This document shows positions 16,908 through 25,132 of a stretch of DNA of 64,000 bases, one piece after another. The stretch lies in the NCBI RefSeq assembly GCF_004791025.1, contig NZ_SRUO01000004.1, positions 310,001-374,000 of the forward strand, written 5' to 3'. The stretch comes from Mesorhizobium sp. M4B.F.Ca.ET.203.01.1.1. Its GTDB lineage: Bacteria > Pseudomonadota > Alphaproteobacteria > Rhizobiales > Rhizobiaceae. The position numbers and the translations under genes are program-made. The notes below the pieces were generated by a model that worked only from the letters and a program-made list of their open reading frames with translations, was not told where the DNA came from and searched no databases. Each line of letters begins with the position of its first letter. The stretch's first letter is position 1.

Positions 16908-16922
16908 GTTCTTTATTTGTTC
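16908..16922. promoter_or_regulatory. LexA-binding SOS box (alphaproteobacterial type) upstream of dnaB
   Basis: GTTC, seven bases TTTATTT, then GTTC: an exact match to the direct-repeat SOS box GTTC-N7-GTTC known for LexA in alphaproteobacteria. On the other strand it reads GAAC-AAATAAA-GAAC. It lies 10 bases after the Rsm22-like stop and 194 bases before the dnaB start. No minus-strand gene starts here, so dnaB is the only plausible target, unless the spacing match is chance. Confidence 0.55.
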
Positions 16923-17116
16923 TACAGCTTCGCGTAGAATCGCGGCCTTGCCGAGTCAACCGGAATCGGGGCACGGGAATTCTGTCCTGTGGACGGTTTG
17001 CCGTTCCTGTGAACAGCGGGCATCAAGGCTGATTGGCCTTCGGGTGATGCAGAAAGGTCAGCACCGACTCATCTCGTTCTTGCTATCGAGAGGTCGGGAT
17101 CGAAATCGGGGATATC

Positions 17117-18607
17117 ATGGCTGAGGCAGCGCGCAAATTCGGCGTGGCGGAGCAACCGCTCTATCGCGAGGCACCGAACAATATCGAGGCCGAGCAGGCG
17201 CTGCTCGGCGCCATCCTCGTCAACAACGACGCCTTCTACCGGGTCTCCGACTTCCTCAAGCCGGCGCATTTCCACGAGCCGCTGCATCGCCGGATATTCG
17301 AGGTGGCGGCCGAGCTCATCCGCATGGGCAAGATCGCGACCCCGATCACGCTGAAGACCTTCCTGCCGGCGGACGAAAAGGTCGGCGACATGACGGTGGC
17401 GCAATATGTCGTGCGGCTCGCCGTCGAGGCCGTCACCGTCGTCAACGCCACCGACTATGGCCGCGCCATCTACGACCTCGCCACGCGCCGCGCGCTGATC
17501 ACCGTCGGCGAGGACATGGTCAACATCGCCTATGACGCCCCGGTCGACATGTCGCCGTCCGACCAGATCGAGGACGCCGAGCGGCGCCTGTTCGAGCTGG
17601 CCGAGACCGGCCGCTACGACGGCGGCTTCGAGAGCTTCACCGACGCGGTCAAAACCGCCGTCGACATGGCCAACGCCGCCTATATGCGCGACGGCGGCCT
17701 GTCCGGCATCGCCACCGGCCTGCGCGACCTCGACCGCCGCATGGGCGGCCTGCAGCCTTCCGACCTGATCGTGCTTGCCGGCCGCCCAGGCATGGGCAAG
17801 ACGTCGCTCGCCACCAACATCGCCTTCAACATCGCCGAGGCCTATGTGCCTGCGCAGCAGGCCGACGGCTCGTTCAAGGCCGCCAATGGCGGCGTCGTCG
17901 GCTTCTTCTCGCTCGAAATGTCGTCGGAGCAGCTCGCCACCCGCATCATCTCCGAGCAGACCGAGATCTCGTCGTCGAAGATCCGCCGCGGCGAGATCTC
18001 GGAGATGGATTTCGAAAAGCTGGTCGCCTGCTCGCAGACCATGCAGAAGATCCCGCTGTTCATCGACCAGACCGGCGGCATCTCGATCGCCCAGCTTTCC
18101 GCCCGCGCGCGCCGCCTGAAGCGCCAGCGCGGCCTCGACCTCATCGTCATCGACTATATCCAGCTGATGCAGGGCTCCAGCGCCAAGGCCTCGCAGAACC
18201 GTGTGCAGGAAATCACCGAGATCACCACCGGCCTCAAGGCGCTGGCCAAGGAGCTCGGCGTGCCGATCATCGCGCTGTCGCAGCTGTCGCGTCAGGTCGA
18301 AAGCCGCGACGACAAGCGTCCGCAGCTCTCGGACCTGCGCGAATCCGGCTCCATCGAGCAGGACGCCGACGTGGTGCTGTTCGTCTATCGCGAGGAGTAC
18401 TACCTCAAGAACCGCGAGCCGAAGCTCGGCACCGACGAGTACATCAAGTGGGAAGCCGAGATGAACGAGATGCGCGGCAAGGCCGAGGTGATCGTGGCCA
18501 AGCAGCGCCACGGCCCGACCGGCTCGGTCAGCCTCGCCTTCCACGGCGAATTCACCCGCTTCTCCGACCTCGCGGAAGAGCATCATTTGCCGGACAGGTT
18601 TGAGTAG
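17117..18607 (+). CDS. dnaB: Replicative DNA helicase
   Basis: DnaB, the hexameric helicase that drives the replication fork. The N-terminal primase/loader-interacting domain starts with NNIEAEQALLGAIL (residues 21-34). The RecA-like motor has Walker A GRPGMGKTS near 222-230, the FFSLEMSSEQLA region, Walker B LIVIDYIQLM, and the SQLSRQVE...RPQLSDLRESGSIEQDAD motif. Its 496-residue length is normal for alphaproteobacteria, with a short insertion after Walker A. In the leader there are two related sites, GTCC-TGT-GGAC and GTTC-CTGT-GAAC (16984-17014), and an SOS box farther up. It is not followed by alr here; a repeat and then radA come next. Confidence 0.97.
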   Translation: MAEAARKFGVAEQPLYREAPNNIEAEQALLGAILVNNDAFYRVSDFLKPAHFHEPLHRRIFEVAAELIRMGKIATPITLKTFLPADEKVGDMTVAQYVVRLAVEAVTVVNATDYGRAIYDLATRRALITVGEDMVNIAYDAPVDMSPSDQIEDAERRLFELAETGRYDGGFESFTDAVKTAVDMANAAYMRDGGLSGIATGLRDLDRRMGGLQPSDLIVLAGRPGMGKTSLATNIAFNIAEAYVPAQQADGSFKAANGGVVGFFSLEMSSEQLATRIISEQTEISSSKIRRGEISEMDFEKLVACSQTMQKIPLFIDQTGGISIAQLSARARRLKRQRGLDLIVIDYIQLMQGSSAKASQNRVQEITEITTGLKALAKELGVPIIALSQLSRQVESRDDKRPQLSDLRESGSIEQDADVVLFVYREEYYLKNREPKLGTDEYIKWEAEMNEMRGKAEVIVAKQRHGPTGSVSLAFHGEFTRFSDLAEEHHLPDRFE

Positions 18608-18633
18608 TTTTTTGACCCGCAGTCGCGCTCCGT

Positions 18634-18794
18634 CACACCCCCCTCTGGCCTGCCGGCCATCTCCCCCGCAAGGGGGGAGATCGACAGCTTTGGCGGCGGT
18701 CCCTGTCCTGCAACGTCGGCGATTGGCGAAAACGGTGGCGACATCCAATCTCCCCCCTTGCGGGGGAGATGTCCGGCAGGACAGAGGGGGGTGG
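18634..18794. repeat. Long palindromic intergenic repeat, family B
   Basis: An approximately 160-base element whose ends are inverted: it opens CACCCCCCTCTGGCCTGCCGG then ATCTCCCCCGCAAGGGGGGAG, and closes with CAATCTCCCCCCTTGCGGG and CCGGCAGGACAGAGGGGGGTG. Internal hairpins are C-run/G-run palindromes. Copies recur at 48940-49097 and 51856-52019. It fills the gap between dnaB and radA. Confidence 0.85.
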
Positions 18795-18837
18795 GCGGGA
18801 ACGCCAGCCTTCCGCCATCTGCGAACGGCGCAACTGC

Positions 18838-20256
18838 ATGGCTAAATCGCGCGTCCAGTTCATCTGCCAGAATTGCGGATCGGTGCACCAGCGCTGGGCA
18901 GGCAAGTGCGATGCCTGCGGCGAGTGGAACACGCTGGTCGAGGAAGGCACCTCCGGCGGCATCGGCTCGGGACCGGCCAACACCCGCAACGCCCGCAAGG
19001 GGCGCGCCGTGGTGCTGACCAGCCTGTCGGGCGACATCGAGGACGCGCCGCGCATCGTCTCCGGCATCGGCGAGCTCGACCGCGCCACCGGCGGCGGCTT
19101 CGTGCGCGGCTCGGCGCTGCTGGTGGGCGGCGATCCCGGCATCGGCAAGTCGACGCTGCTGACGCAAGCCGCCGCCGCGCTTGCCTCGAGGGGACACCGC
19201 ATCGTCTATGTCTCCGGCGAGGAAGCCGTTGCCCAGATCCGGCTGCGCGCCCAGCGCCTCGGCGTCGCCTCGACGCCGGTCGAGCTCGCCGCCGAGACCA
19301 ATGTTGAGGACATCCTGGCAACCATCGCCGACGGCAAGCGGCCCGACCTCGTCATCCTCGATTCCATCCAGACGCTGTGGACCGACCTCGCCGATTCGGC
19401 GCCCGGCACCGTCACCCAGGTGCGCGCGGCAGCGCAGGCGATGATCCGCTACGCCAAATCCACCGGTGCTGCGATCGTGCTGGTCGGCCATGTCACCAAG
19501 GAAGGCCAGATCGCCGGCCCGCGCGTCGTCGAGCACATGGTCGACGGCGTGCTTTATTTCGAGGGCGAAGGCGGCCACCACTACCGCATCCTGCGCACGG
19601 TGAAGAACCGCTTCGGCCCGACCGACGAGATCGGCGTGTTCGAGATGTCGGACAAGGGCCTGCGCGAGGTCGCCAACCCGTCAGAACTCTTTCTCGGCGA
19701 GCGTCATGCGAAGTCGCCGGGTGCCGCCGTTTTCGCCGGCATGGAGGGCACGCGCCCGGTGCTGGTCGAAATCCAGGCGCTGGTGGCGCCGTCTTCGCTG
19801 GGCACGCCGCGCCGCGCCGTGGTCGGCTGGGACGGCGCGCGGCTGTCGATGGTGCTCGCCGTGCTCGAAGCCCATTGCGGCGTGCGCTTCGGCCAGCATG
19901 ATGTCTATCTCAACGTCGCCGGCGGCTACCGGATCAGCGAGCCGGCTGCCGATCTGGCGGTCGCCGCCGCCCTGGTTTCCTCGCTCACCGGTCTTGCCCT
20001 TCCCGCCGATTGCGTCTATTTCGGCGAGATCAGCCTGTCGGGTGCGGTGAGGCCGGTTGCGCATGCGCAGCAGCGCCTCAAAGAGGCCGAAAAGCTGGGT
20101 TTCGGTAGTGCGGTCCTGCCCTTGGGCAGCGAGGAACTTGTCGGTGGCAATGGCGCTGGGGGGATCGGGGCCGGCGCTTTCCAGCCCACCGAGCTTGCCG
20201 ACCTCGTGGCGCGTATAGCCGGCTCACGGCGCAACCGCGCCGAGGAGCAAGAATGA
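18838..20256 (+). CDS. radA: DNA repair protein RadA
   Basis: RadA (Sms) is a RecA-like helicase that promotes branch migration in recombination. The start at 18838 gives MAKSRVQFICQNC and 472 residues; the upstream in-frame codons lie in the repeat and are rejected. The order of parts is a four-cysteine zinc finger (C-x2-C ... C-x2-C, residues about 10-28), Walker A GGDPGIGKSTLL near 100, the RadA-specific KNRFG motif near 258, and a Lon-protease-like C-terminal domain. It is followed by cvpA after 59 bases. Confidence 0.96.
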   Translation: MAKSRVQFICQNCGSVHQRWAGKCDACGEWNTLVEEGTSGGIGSGPANTRNARKGRAVVLTSLSGDIEDAPRIVSGIGELDRATGGGFVRGSALLVGGDPGIGKSTLLTQAAAALASRGHRIVYVSGEEAVAQIRLRAQRLGVASTPVELAAETNVEDILATIADGKRPDLVILDSIQTLWTDLADSAPGTVTQVRAAAQAMIRYAKSTGAAIVLVGHVTKEGQIAGPRVVEHMVDGVLYFEGEGGHHYRILRTVKNRFGPTDEIGVFEMSDKGLREVANPSELFLGERHAKSPGAAVFAGMEGTRPVLVEIQALVAPSSLGTPRRAVVGWDGARLSMVLAVLEAHCGVRFGQHDVYLNVAGGYRISEPAADLAVAAALVSSLTGLALPADCVYFGEISLSGAVRPVAHAQQRLKEAEKLGFGSAVLPLGSEELVGGNGAGGIGAGAFQPTELADLVARIAGSRRNRAEEQE

Positions 20257-20315
20257 CGCGGCTCGTCGAGCGGTAAAGACATCGAGCGCTGAAGACATGG
20301 AGTGGGGCGAAGGAC

Positions 20316-20996
20316 ATGCCGATTACGCTGCTTGACGGAATTCTCGTCGGCTTCACCCTGGTCTCGGCGATGCTTGCCATGGTGCGCGGCTTCTCGCGCG
20401 AGGTGCTGTCCATCGTCTCCTGGGTGGCGGCGGCCGCGGCGGCCTTCTTCTTCTACAAGCCGGTGCTGCCCTACGTTCAGCCCTATGTCGACAATGACAA
20501 GATCGCCATGGCGGCGGCCGCCGGCGTCGTCTTCGTCATCGCGCTGATCGTCGTTTCGGTCATCACCATGAAGCTCGCCGACTGGATCATCGATTCCCGT
20601 ATCGGCGCCCTCGATCGCACACTCGGCTTCCTCTACGGCGCGGCGCGCGGCGTCCTGGTGGTCGCGGTGGCGCTCTTGTTCTTCAACTGGCTGGCCGGCG
20701 CCAAGGCGCCCGGCTGGGTCGCCAACGCCAAGTCGCGGCCGCTGCTGGAGACGATCGGCGCCAAGCTCGAAAGCCTGCTTCCCGAGAACACGGAAGACCT
20801 CGTCAACAAATACACGCACAAGGGTGCGCCCGCGACCGAGACGCCGGTGGCACCCGGCGCGACGACCGATCAGCCGGCGGCCGAACCGCCGGCAAACGGC
20901 GACGATGCCGATGCGCCGGCCGACGACAGCGAAGGCGAAGCGCCGGCCGACAACGCGCCGGCTCCGGCTCCCGCCAGCCCGGCGCCGGCAAACTGA
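20316..20996 (+). CDS. cvpA: CvpA family inner membrane protein
   Basis: A 226-residue membrane protein of the CvpA (colicin V production) family, with about four membrane segments in residues 1-125 (first about 5-25, then 30-47, 62-82, 105-122). The conserved MVRGFSREVLSI and the DRTLGFLYGAARGVLVV stretch are present. The last 60 residues are a low-complexity Ala/Pro/Asp tail. It sits immediately before purF, the widely conserved cvpA-purF order; the molecular function in envelope homeostasis is not settled. Confidence 0.92.
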   Translation: MPITLLDGILVGFTLVSAMLAMVRGFSREVLSIVSWVAAAAAAFFFYKPVLPYVQPYVDNDKIAMAAAAGVVFVIALIVVSVITMKLADWIIDSRIGALDRTLGFLYGAARGVLVVAVALLFFNWLAGAKAPGWVANAKSRPLLETIGAKLESLLPENTEDLVNKYTHKGAPATETPVAPGATTDQPAAEPPANGDDADAPADDSEGEAPADNAPAPAPASPAPAN

Positions 20997-21010
20997 TCCC
21001 GGACAAACGG

Positions 21011-21034
21011 GCGCCCGCGGCAAGGCGGGCGCTT
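21011..21034 (+). terminator. GC hairpin between cvpA and purF
   Basis: Perfect stem GCGCCCGC/GCGGGCGC with a six-base loop, followed by only two Ts. It may slow or partly stop transcription after cvpA; purF probably also has its own promoter in 21035-21110. Confidence 0.4.
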
Positions 21035-21129
21035 CCCCGGGATTGACGTTGGTGTGAACGCCGCAAGGCATGCGTTGCTTTCGACGAGCGATCGCCTTAT
21101 ATGGCGATTTTAGCGGAGCTTGAGCCCCC

Positions 21130-22611
21130 ATGGCAGTTTCGAAGGCAGACGCAGGCGACGTGCTTTCCGCCGAGGCCGACGACCATTTCCACGACGAGTG
21201 CGGCGTGTTCGGCATTTTCGGCCGGCAGGATGCGGCGGCGATCGTCACACTCGGCTTGCACGCGCTGCAGCATCGCGGCCAGGAAGCCGCCGGCATCGTC
21301 TCTTATGACGGCAGTCAGTTCCATGTCGAGCGCCATGTCGGCCTGATCGGCGACACCTTCACCAAGCAGCGCGTCATCGACAGCCTGCAGGGCAATCGCG
21401 CCATCGGCCACACCCGCTACGCCACCACCGGCGGCGCCGGCCTGCGCAACATCCAGCCCTTCTTCGCCGAGCTCGCCGAGGGCGGCCTCGCCGTCGCCCA
21501 CAACGGCAACCTCACCAATGCGCTGACCGTGCAGCGCGCGCTGCAGAAGCAGGGCTCGATCTTTTCCTCGACCTCCGACACCGAGACGCTGCTGCACCTG
21601 GTCGCCACCAGCAAGGAGCGTGACCTGAATTCGCGCTTCATCGACGCGGTGCGCCAGGTCGAAGGCGCCTTCTCGCTTGTCGCCATGACGGCCAAGAAAA
21701 TGATCGGCTGCCGCGACCCGCTGGGCATCCGCCCGCTCGTGCTGGGCGACCTCGATGGCGCCTGGATCCTCGCCTCCGAGACCTGCGCGCTCGACATCAT
21801 CGGCGCCCGCTTCGTGCGCGACCTGAAGCCCGGCGAGATGGTCGTCATCACCTCCAAGGGCATCGAGAGCCTGTTCCCGTTCGAACCGCAGAAGACCCGC
21901 TTCTGCATCTTCGAATATGTCTACTTCGCGCGGCCGGATTCCTCGGTCGAAGGCCGCAACGTCTATGAGGTGCGCAAGCGCATCGGCGCCGAACTGGCGC
22001 AGGAAAACCCGGTCGAGGCCGACATCGTGGTGCCCGTGCCGGATTCCGGCACGCCGGCCGCGATCGGTTTCTCCCAGGCCGCCGGCATCCCCTTCGAGCT
22101 TGGCATCATCCGCAACCACTATGTCGGCCGCACCTTCATCCAGCCCGGCGATTCGATCCGCCATATGGGCGTCAAGCTCAAGCACAACGCCAACCGCCGC
22201 ATGATCGAGGGCAAGCGCGTGGTTCTGGTCGACGATTCGATAGTGCGCGGCACCACCAGCCAGAAGATCGTGCAGATGGTGCGCGACGCCGGCGCCAAGG
22301 AAGTGCATATGCGCATCGCCTCGCCGCCGACCAGCGCGTCGTGCTTCTATGGCGTCGACACGCCGGAGAAGTCGAAGCTGCTCGCCTCGCGCATGTCGGT
22401 CGAGGAGATGGCCGAATTCATCCGTGTCGATTCCCTCGGCTTCCTGTCGATCGACGGGCTCTACCGCGCCGTCGGCGAGGCCGGGCGCGACAACGACCAG
22501 CCGCAGTTCTGCGACGCCTGCTTCACCGGCCAGTACCCGACGCGCCTGCTCGACTTCGAAGGCCACGACAATGTGCGCACGCTGTCGCTGCTGGCGACAA
22601 GCGGAGCGTAG
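21130..22611 (+). CDS. purF: Amidophosphoribosyltransferase
   Basis: PurF makes phosphoribosylamine from PRPP and glutamine, the committed step of purine synthesis. The N-terminal nucleophile is Cys24 in DECGVFGIFG, so residues 1-23 are a propeptide to be cleaved. The glutaminase region continues with LQHRGQEAAGI and HNGNL; the PRPP site is VVLVDDSIVRGTT near 371. The 493-residue length and the CDACFTG motif near the C-terminus (iron-sulfur or structural cysteines of Bacillus-type PurF) are normal. A 27-base gap separates it from the SDR gene. Confidence 0.96.
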   Translation: MAVSKADAGDVLSAEADDHFHDECGVFGIFGRQDAAAIVTLGLHALQHRGQEAAGIVSYDGSQFHVERHVGLIGDTFTKQRVIDSLQGNRAIGHTRYATTGGAGLRNIQPFFAELAEGGLAVAHNGNLTNALTVQRALQKQGSIFSSTSDTETLLHLVATSKERDLNSRFIDAVRQVEGAFSLVAMTAKKMIGCRDPLGIRPLVLGDLDGAWILASETCALDIIGARFVRDLKPGEMVVITSKGIESLFPFEPQKTRFCIFEYVYFARPDSSVEGRNVYEVRKRIGAELAQENPVEADIVVPVPDSGTPAAIGFSQAAGIPFELGIIRNHYVGRTFIQPGDSIRHMGVKLKHNANRRMIEGKRVVLVDDSIVRGTTSQKIVQMVRDAGAKEVHMRIASPPTSASCFYGVDTPEKSKLLASRMSVEEMAEFIRVDSLGFLSIDGLYRAVGEAGRDNDQPQFCDACFTGQYPTRLLDFEGHDNVRTLSLLATSGA

Positions 22612-22638
22612 GCCGGACCACCTCACGGAAGCTCTCGC

Positions 22639-23394
22639 ATGACCCTCGACCTCTCCGGCCGCCTGGCGGTCGTCACCGGCGCTTCGCGCGGCATCGGCTA
22701 TTTCATGGCCAAGGAACTGGCTGCCGCCGGCGCGCATGTGATCGCGGTCGCACGCACAGTCGGCGGGCTCGAGGAGCTCGACGATGCGATCAAGGCCGAG
22801 CACGCCAGGACCGGCAAGGGCGAGGCCACGCTGGTGCCGCTCGACCTTGCCGACATGGCCGGCATCGACCGGCTGGGCGGCGCCATCCACGAGCGCTGGG
22901 GCAAGCTCGACATCCTCGTGGCGAACGCCGCCGTGCTCGGCGTCATCACGCCGATCGGCCATGTCGAAGCCAAGACCTTCGAGAAGGTGATGACCATCAA
23001 CGTCACCTCGACCTGGCGGTTGATCCGTTCGGTCGATCCGCTGCTGCGTCTTTCCGACGCCGGCCGCGCCATCATCATGTCCTCCAACGCGGCACACTCG
23101 GCGCGCGCCTTCTGGGCGCCTTACGCTGCTTCAAAGGCGGCGGTCGAGACGATGATGCGCTCCTGGGCGCATGAGACGCAGGGCCTGCCGCTCAGGGTCA
23201 ACGCGGCCGATCCCGGCGCCACCCGCACCGCCATGCGCGCGCAGGTCGCGCCGGGCGAGGATCCGGAGACCTTGCCGCATCCGTCCGAGATCGCCAGGCG
23301 CATCGTGCCGCTGGCCAGCCCGGAACTGAAGGAAACCGGCCTGATCTTCCAGGCCAAGCACAACCGCTTCGTCACCTACCGGCAACCGGAATAA
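22639..23394 (+). CDS. SDR family NAD(P)-dependent oxidoreductase
   Basis: A 251-residue classical short-chain dehydrogenase: cofactor loop TGASRGIGYFMAKE (residues about 14-27), NAA variant of the NNAG motif in VANAAVLG, Ser in IIMSSNAAHSARA and the YxxxK pair in YAASKAA. The C-terminus is consistent with a soluble reductase; substrate unknown. It is 27 bases downstream of purF and likely co-transcribed, an association often seen in rhizobia. Confidence 0.88.
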   Translation: MTLDLSGRLAVVTGASRGIGYFMAKELAAAGAHVIAVARTVGGLEELDDAIKAEHARTGKGEATLVPLDLADMAGIDRLGGAIHERWGKLDILVANAAVLGVITPIGHVEAKTFEKVMTINVTSTWRLIRSVDPLLRLSDAGRAIIMSSNAAHSARAFWAPYAASKAAVETMMRSWAHETQGLPLRVNAADPGATRTAMRAQVAPGEDPETLPHPSEIARRIVPLASPELKETGLIFQAKHNRFVTYRQPE

Positions 23395-23435
23395 ACCGAG
23401 CTCGAGACGGATTAAATACGCCTGCGGCAACGTTC

Positions 23436-23456
23436 TTCGAATGTAGAACATTCGAA
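23436..23456. promoter_or_regulatory. Perfect palindrome upstream of the lectin-like gene
   Basis: TTCGAATGT, spacer AGA, ACATTCGAA: two nine-base arms, ending 14 bases before the ATG of the lectin-like gene and overlapping the likely ribosome-site region (GGAGG at 23460-23464). Its placement suits an operator or a translation-blocking stem. Confidence 0.5.
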
Positions 23457-23470
23457 ACCGGAGGACCGCC

Positions 23471-24103
23471 ATGCGTAGACTTATTCTCGTTGCCGCCGCC
23501 GCACTTACCGCCGCTACCGCCGGCACGGCGCTGTCGCAAGACGCAAAGATGAGTTTCTTCGTCACCAGTGTCGGCTCCGGCAAGGGCGCCGATCTCGGTG
23601 GGCTGAAGGGCGCCGACGCGCACTGCGCGTCGCTGGCGGAGGCAGCCGGCGTCAAGGGCAAGACCTGGCATGCCTACCTGTCGACCGGCGCCGAGGATGC
23701 GCGCGACCGCATCGGCAAGGGTCCGTGGGTCAACGCCAAGGGCGTCAAGATCGCCGACGATGTCGCCTCGCTGCATGGCGATGCAAACGCCATCAGCAAG
23801 GAGACGGCGCTCAACGAGAAGGGCGAGGTGGTCAACGGCCGCGGCGACAAGCCGAACCGCCATGACGTGCTGACCGGCTCGAAACCCGACGGCACGAAGA
23901 TCGCCGACCAGACCTGCGGCGACTGGACGATGAGCGGCGCGGAGGGGGTGGCCATGATGGGCCATCACGACCGCACCGGGCTCGACGATTCGGCAGCCGC
24001 CAAGTCATGGAATTCCTCGCATGCCTCGCGTGGCGGCTGCAGCCAGGAGGCGCTGAAGGGCACCGGCGGCGACGGCCTGTTCTATTGCTTCGCCGTCGAA
24101 TGA
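23471..24103 (+). CDS. Secreted lectin-like protein
   Basis: A 210-residue protein with a clear signal peptide (residues 1-22, ending ALSQ). The mature part starts with FFVTSVGSGKGADLGGL and has paired cysteines, DAHCASLAE and the later TCGDWTMSG, GGCSQ and FYCF. This pattern, with GADAHC and WTMS near the end, resembles a C-type-lectin-like fold found in rhizobial secreted proteins of unknown ligand. It is expressed alone, with a GGAGG site and a palindrome just upstream. Function is not known; periplasmic or extracellular sugar binding is a guess from fold resemblance. Confidence 0.7.
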   Translation: MRRLILVAAAALTAATAGTALSQDAKMSFFVTSVGSGKGADLGGLKGADAHCASLAEAAGVKGKTWHAYLSTGAEDARDRIGKGPWVNAKGVKIADDVASLHGDANAISKETALNEKGEVVNGRGDKPNRHDVLTGSKPDGTKIADQTCGDWTMSGAEGVAMMGHHDRTGLDDSAAAKSWNSSHASRGGCSQEALKGTGGDGLFYCFAVE

Positions 24104-24238
24104 CCGCTGGAGAGCGGGGCTGACATCACGCGGCTGTGATGTCGCGCGCATGCACCGCAGGCCGGGCGAGCTTTCACCGCTCGCCCGGAGTTGCTAGGAT
24201 CGGCCGACTCTCCCACACCAACATAGTGAGGAATTCCC

Positions 24239-24460
24239 ATGGCTGCTCCCAGCGTAGCATTGGTCTGGTATCTGGTGATCGCCGGCCCACAGGGCGGCAT
24301 GGTGGTGCTGCCCAGCACCTTCGACACCCGCGAACAGTGCACCAACGCCGTCACCGAATACCAGAAGCAGCCGACCCCTCAGGGATGGGCGGTGCAGTGC
24401 GTGCCGAGCGCCTCGCCGTTCACCGACGAAGGGGATGCCGAAGAGCCTTCGGCACAGTAG
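24239..24460 (+). CDS. Small hypothetical protein
   Basis: A 73-residue protein with a GAGGA site before its ATG. Residues 5-23 (SVALVWYLVIAGPQGGMVV) are hydrophobic, followed by a short domain with two cysteines (REQCTNAV and VQCVP) and an acidic C-terminus. The two cysteines spaced like a disulfide, and the hydrophobic lead, suggest an exported small protein, although the signal is not standard. It converges with osmC with a two-base gap. Confidence 0.6.
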   Translation: MAAPSVALVWYLVIAGPQGGMVVLPSTFDTREQCTNAVTEYQKQPTPQGWAVQCVPSASPFTDEGDAEEPSAQ

Positions 24461-24462
24461 CT

Positions 24463-24969
24463 TCAGCGCCGTGCGCTGACCGTCAGTTGCGGCTTGTTGC
24501 TGATGGTCTGGAACACCACACAATAGCGTTCGGTGAGTTTGAGCAGCGAATCGATACGCTCCTGCGGCTCGTCGGTGTCGAGATCGAAACTGAGCCGGAT
24601 TTCGCGGAAGCCGACCGGTGCGTCCCTGGCGACGCCCAGCGTGCCGCGAAAGTCGAGATCCCCCTCCGCCTGCACGGTGGCATTGCCAAGCTTGAACTCC
24701 AGCGCCGTCGCCACCGCCTTCAGGGTAACGCCGGCGCAAGCGACCAGCGCCTCCAGCAGCATGTCGCCGGAGCAGAGCTCGAGCCCGGAGCCGCCGGTCG
24801 CCGGATGAAGGCCGGCGATGGCCAGCGCCCTGCCCGTCTCGACCTTGCAGGCGATCGACTGGTCGTCGACCGAGCCCCTTGCCCTAAGCGTGATCAGCGC
24901 GCGCGAGGCATCCTCTCGATAGGCGTCCTTCAGCGGCGCCTGCATGGCCTTGAGTGCGGTCGCGTCCAT
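24463..24969 (-). CDS. OsmC family protein
   Basis: A 168-residue OsmC/Ohr-superfamily protein. The central motif LLEALVACAGVTLKAVA contains the conserved cysteine of the family's peroxide site; the second cysteine (in IACKVETG, near residue 38) is at a different place from Ohr, so peroxidase activity is likely but not certain. A strong GGAGCG site lies before the ATG at 24969. It is divergent from the S10 peptidase gene across a region with a long inverted repeat. Confidence 0.82.
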   Translation of the reverse strand: MDATALKAMQAPLKDAYREDASRALITLRARGSVDDQSIACKVETGRALAIAGLHPATGGSGLELCSGDMLLEALVACAGVTLKAVATALEFKLGNATVQAEGDLDFRGTLGVARDAPVGFREIRLSFDLDTDEPQERIDSLLKLTERYCVVFQTISNKPQLTVSARR

Positions 24970-25017
24970 TTGCGCTCCTTTCGATATTCTTTGGTGGTTG
25001 ATAGCACATTATTCCAG

Positions 25018-25061
25018 CTTGGGTTCCTTTCCCCCGCCCTAGGCGAGGCGAGGAACCCAAG
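25018..25061. repeat. Long inverted repeat between osmC-like and S10 peptidase genes
   Basis: Two perfect 11-base arms, CTTGGGTTCCT and AGGAACCCAAG, separated by 22 bases rich in C and GC, lie in the divergent promoter region. Just after it comes CTTTGACTTCGACAGGCTCAG (25078-25097), a phrase that looks like a dispersed repeat seen in many alphaproteobacteria. The inverted repeat could be a repeat remnant or an operator for either gene. Confidence 0.5.
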
Positions 25062-25132
25062 TGTCGAGACGCCCCCTTTGACTTCGACAGGCTCAGCCAT
25101 ACCTATGCGGAAGTCGTTCCCGCGGAGGCGTC

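Noticed and set aside
21097..23097. A 666-codon open frame on the minus strand opposite purF and the SDR gene
   Set aside because: It spans two real genes and an intergenic gap, and has shadow-like composition.
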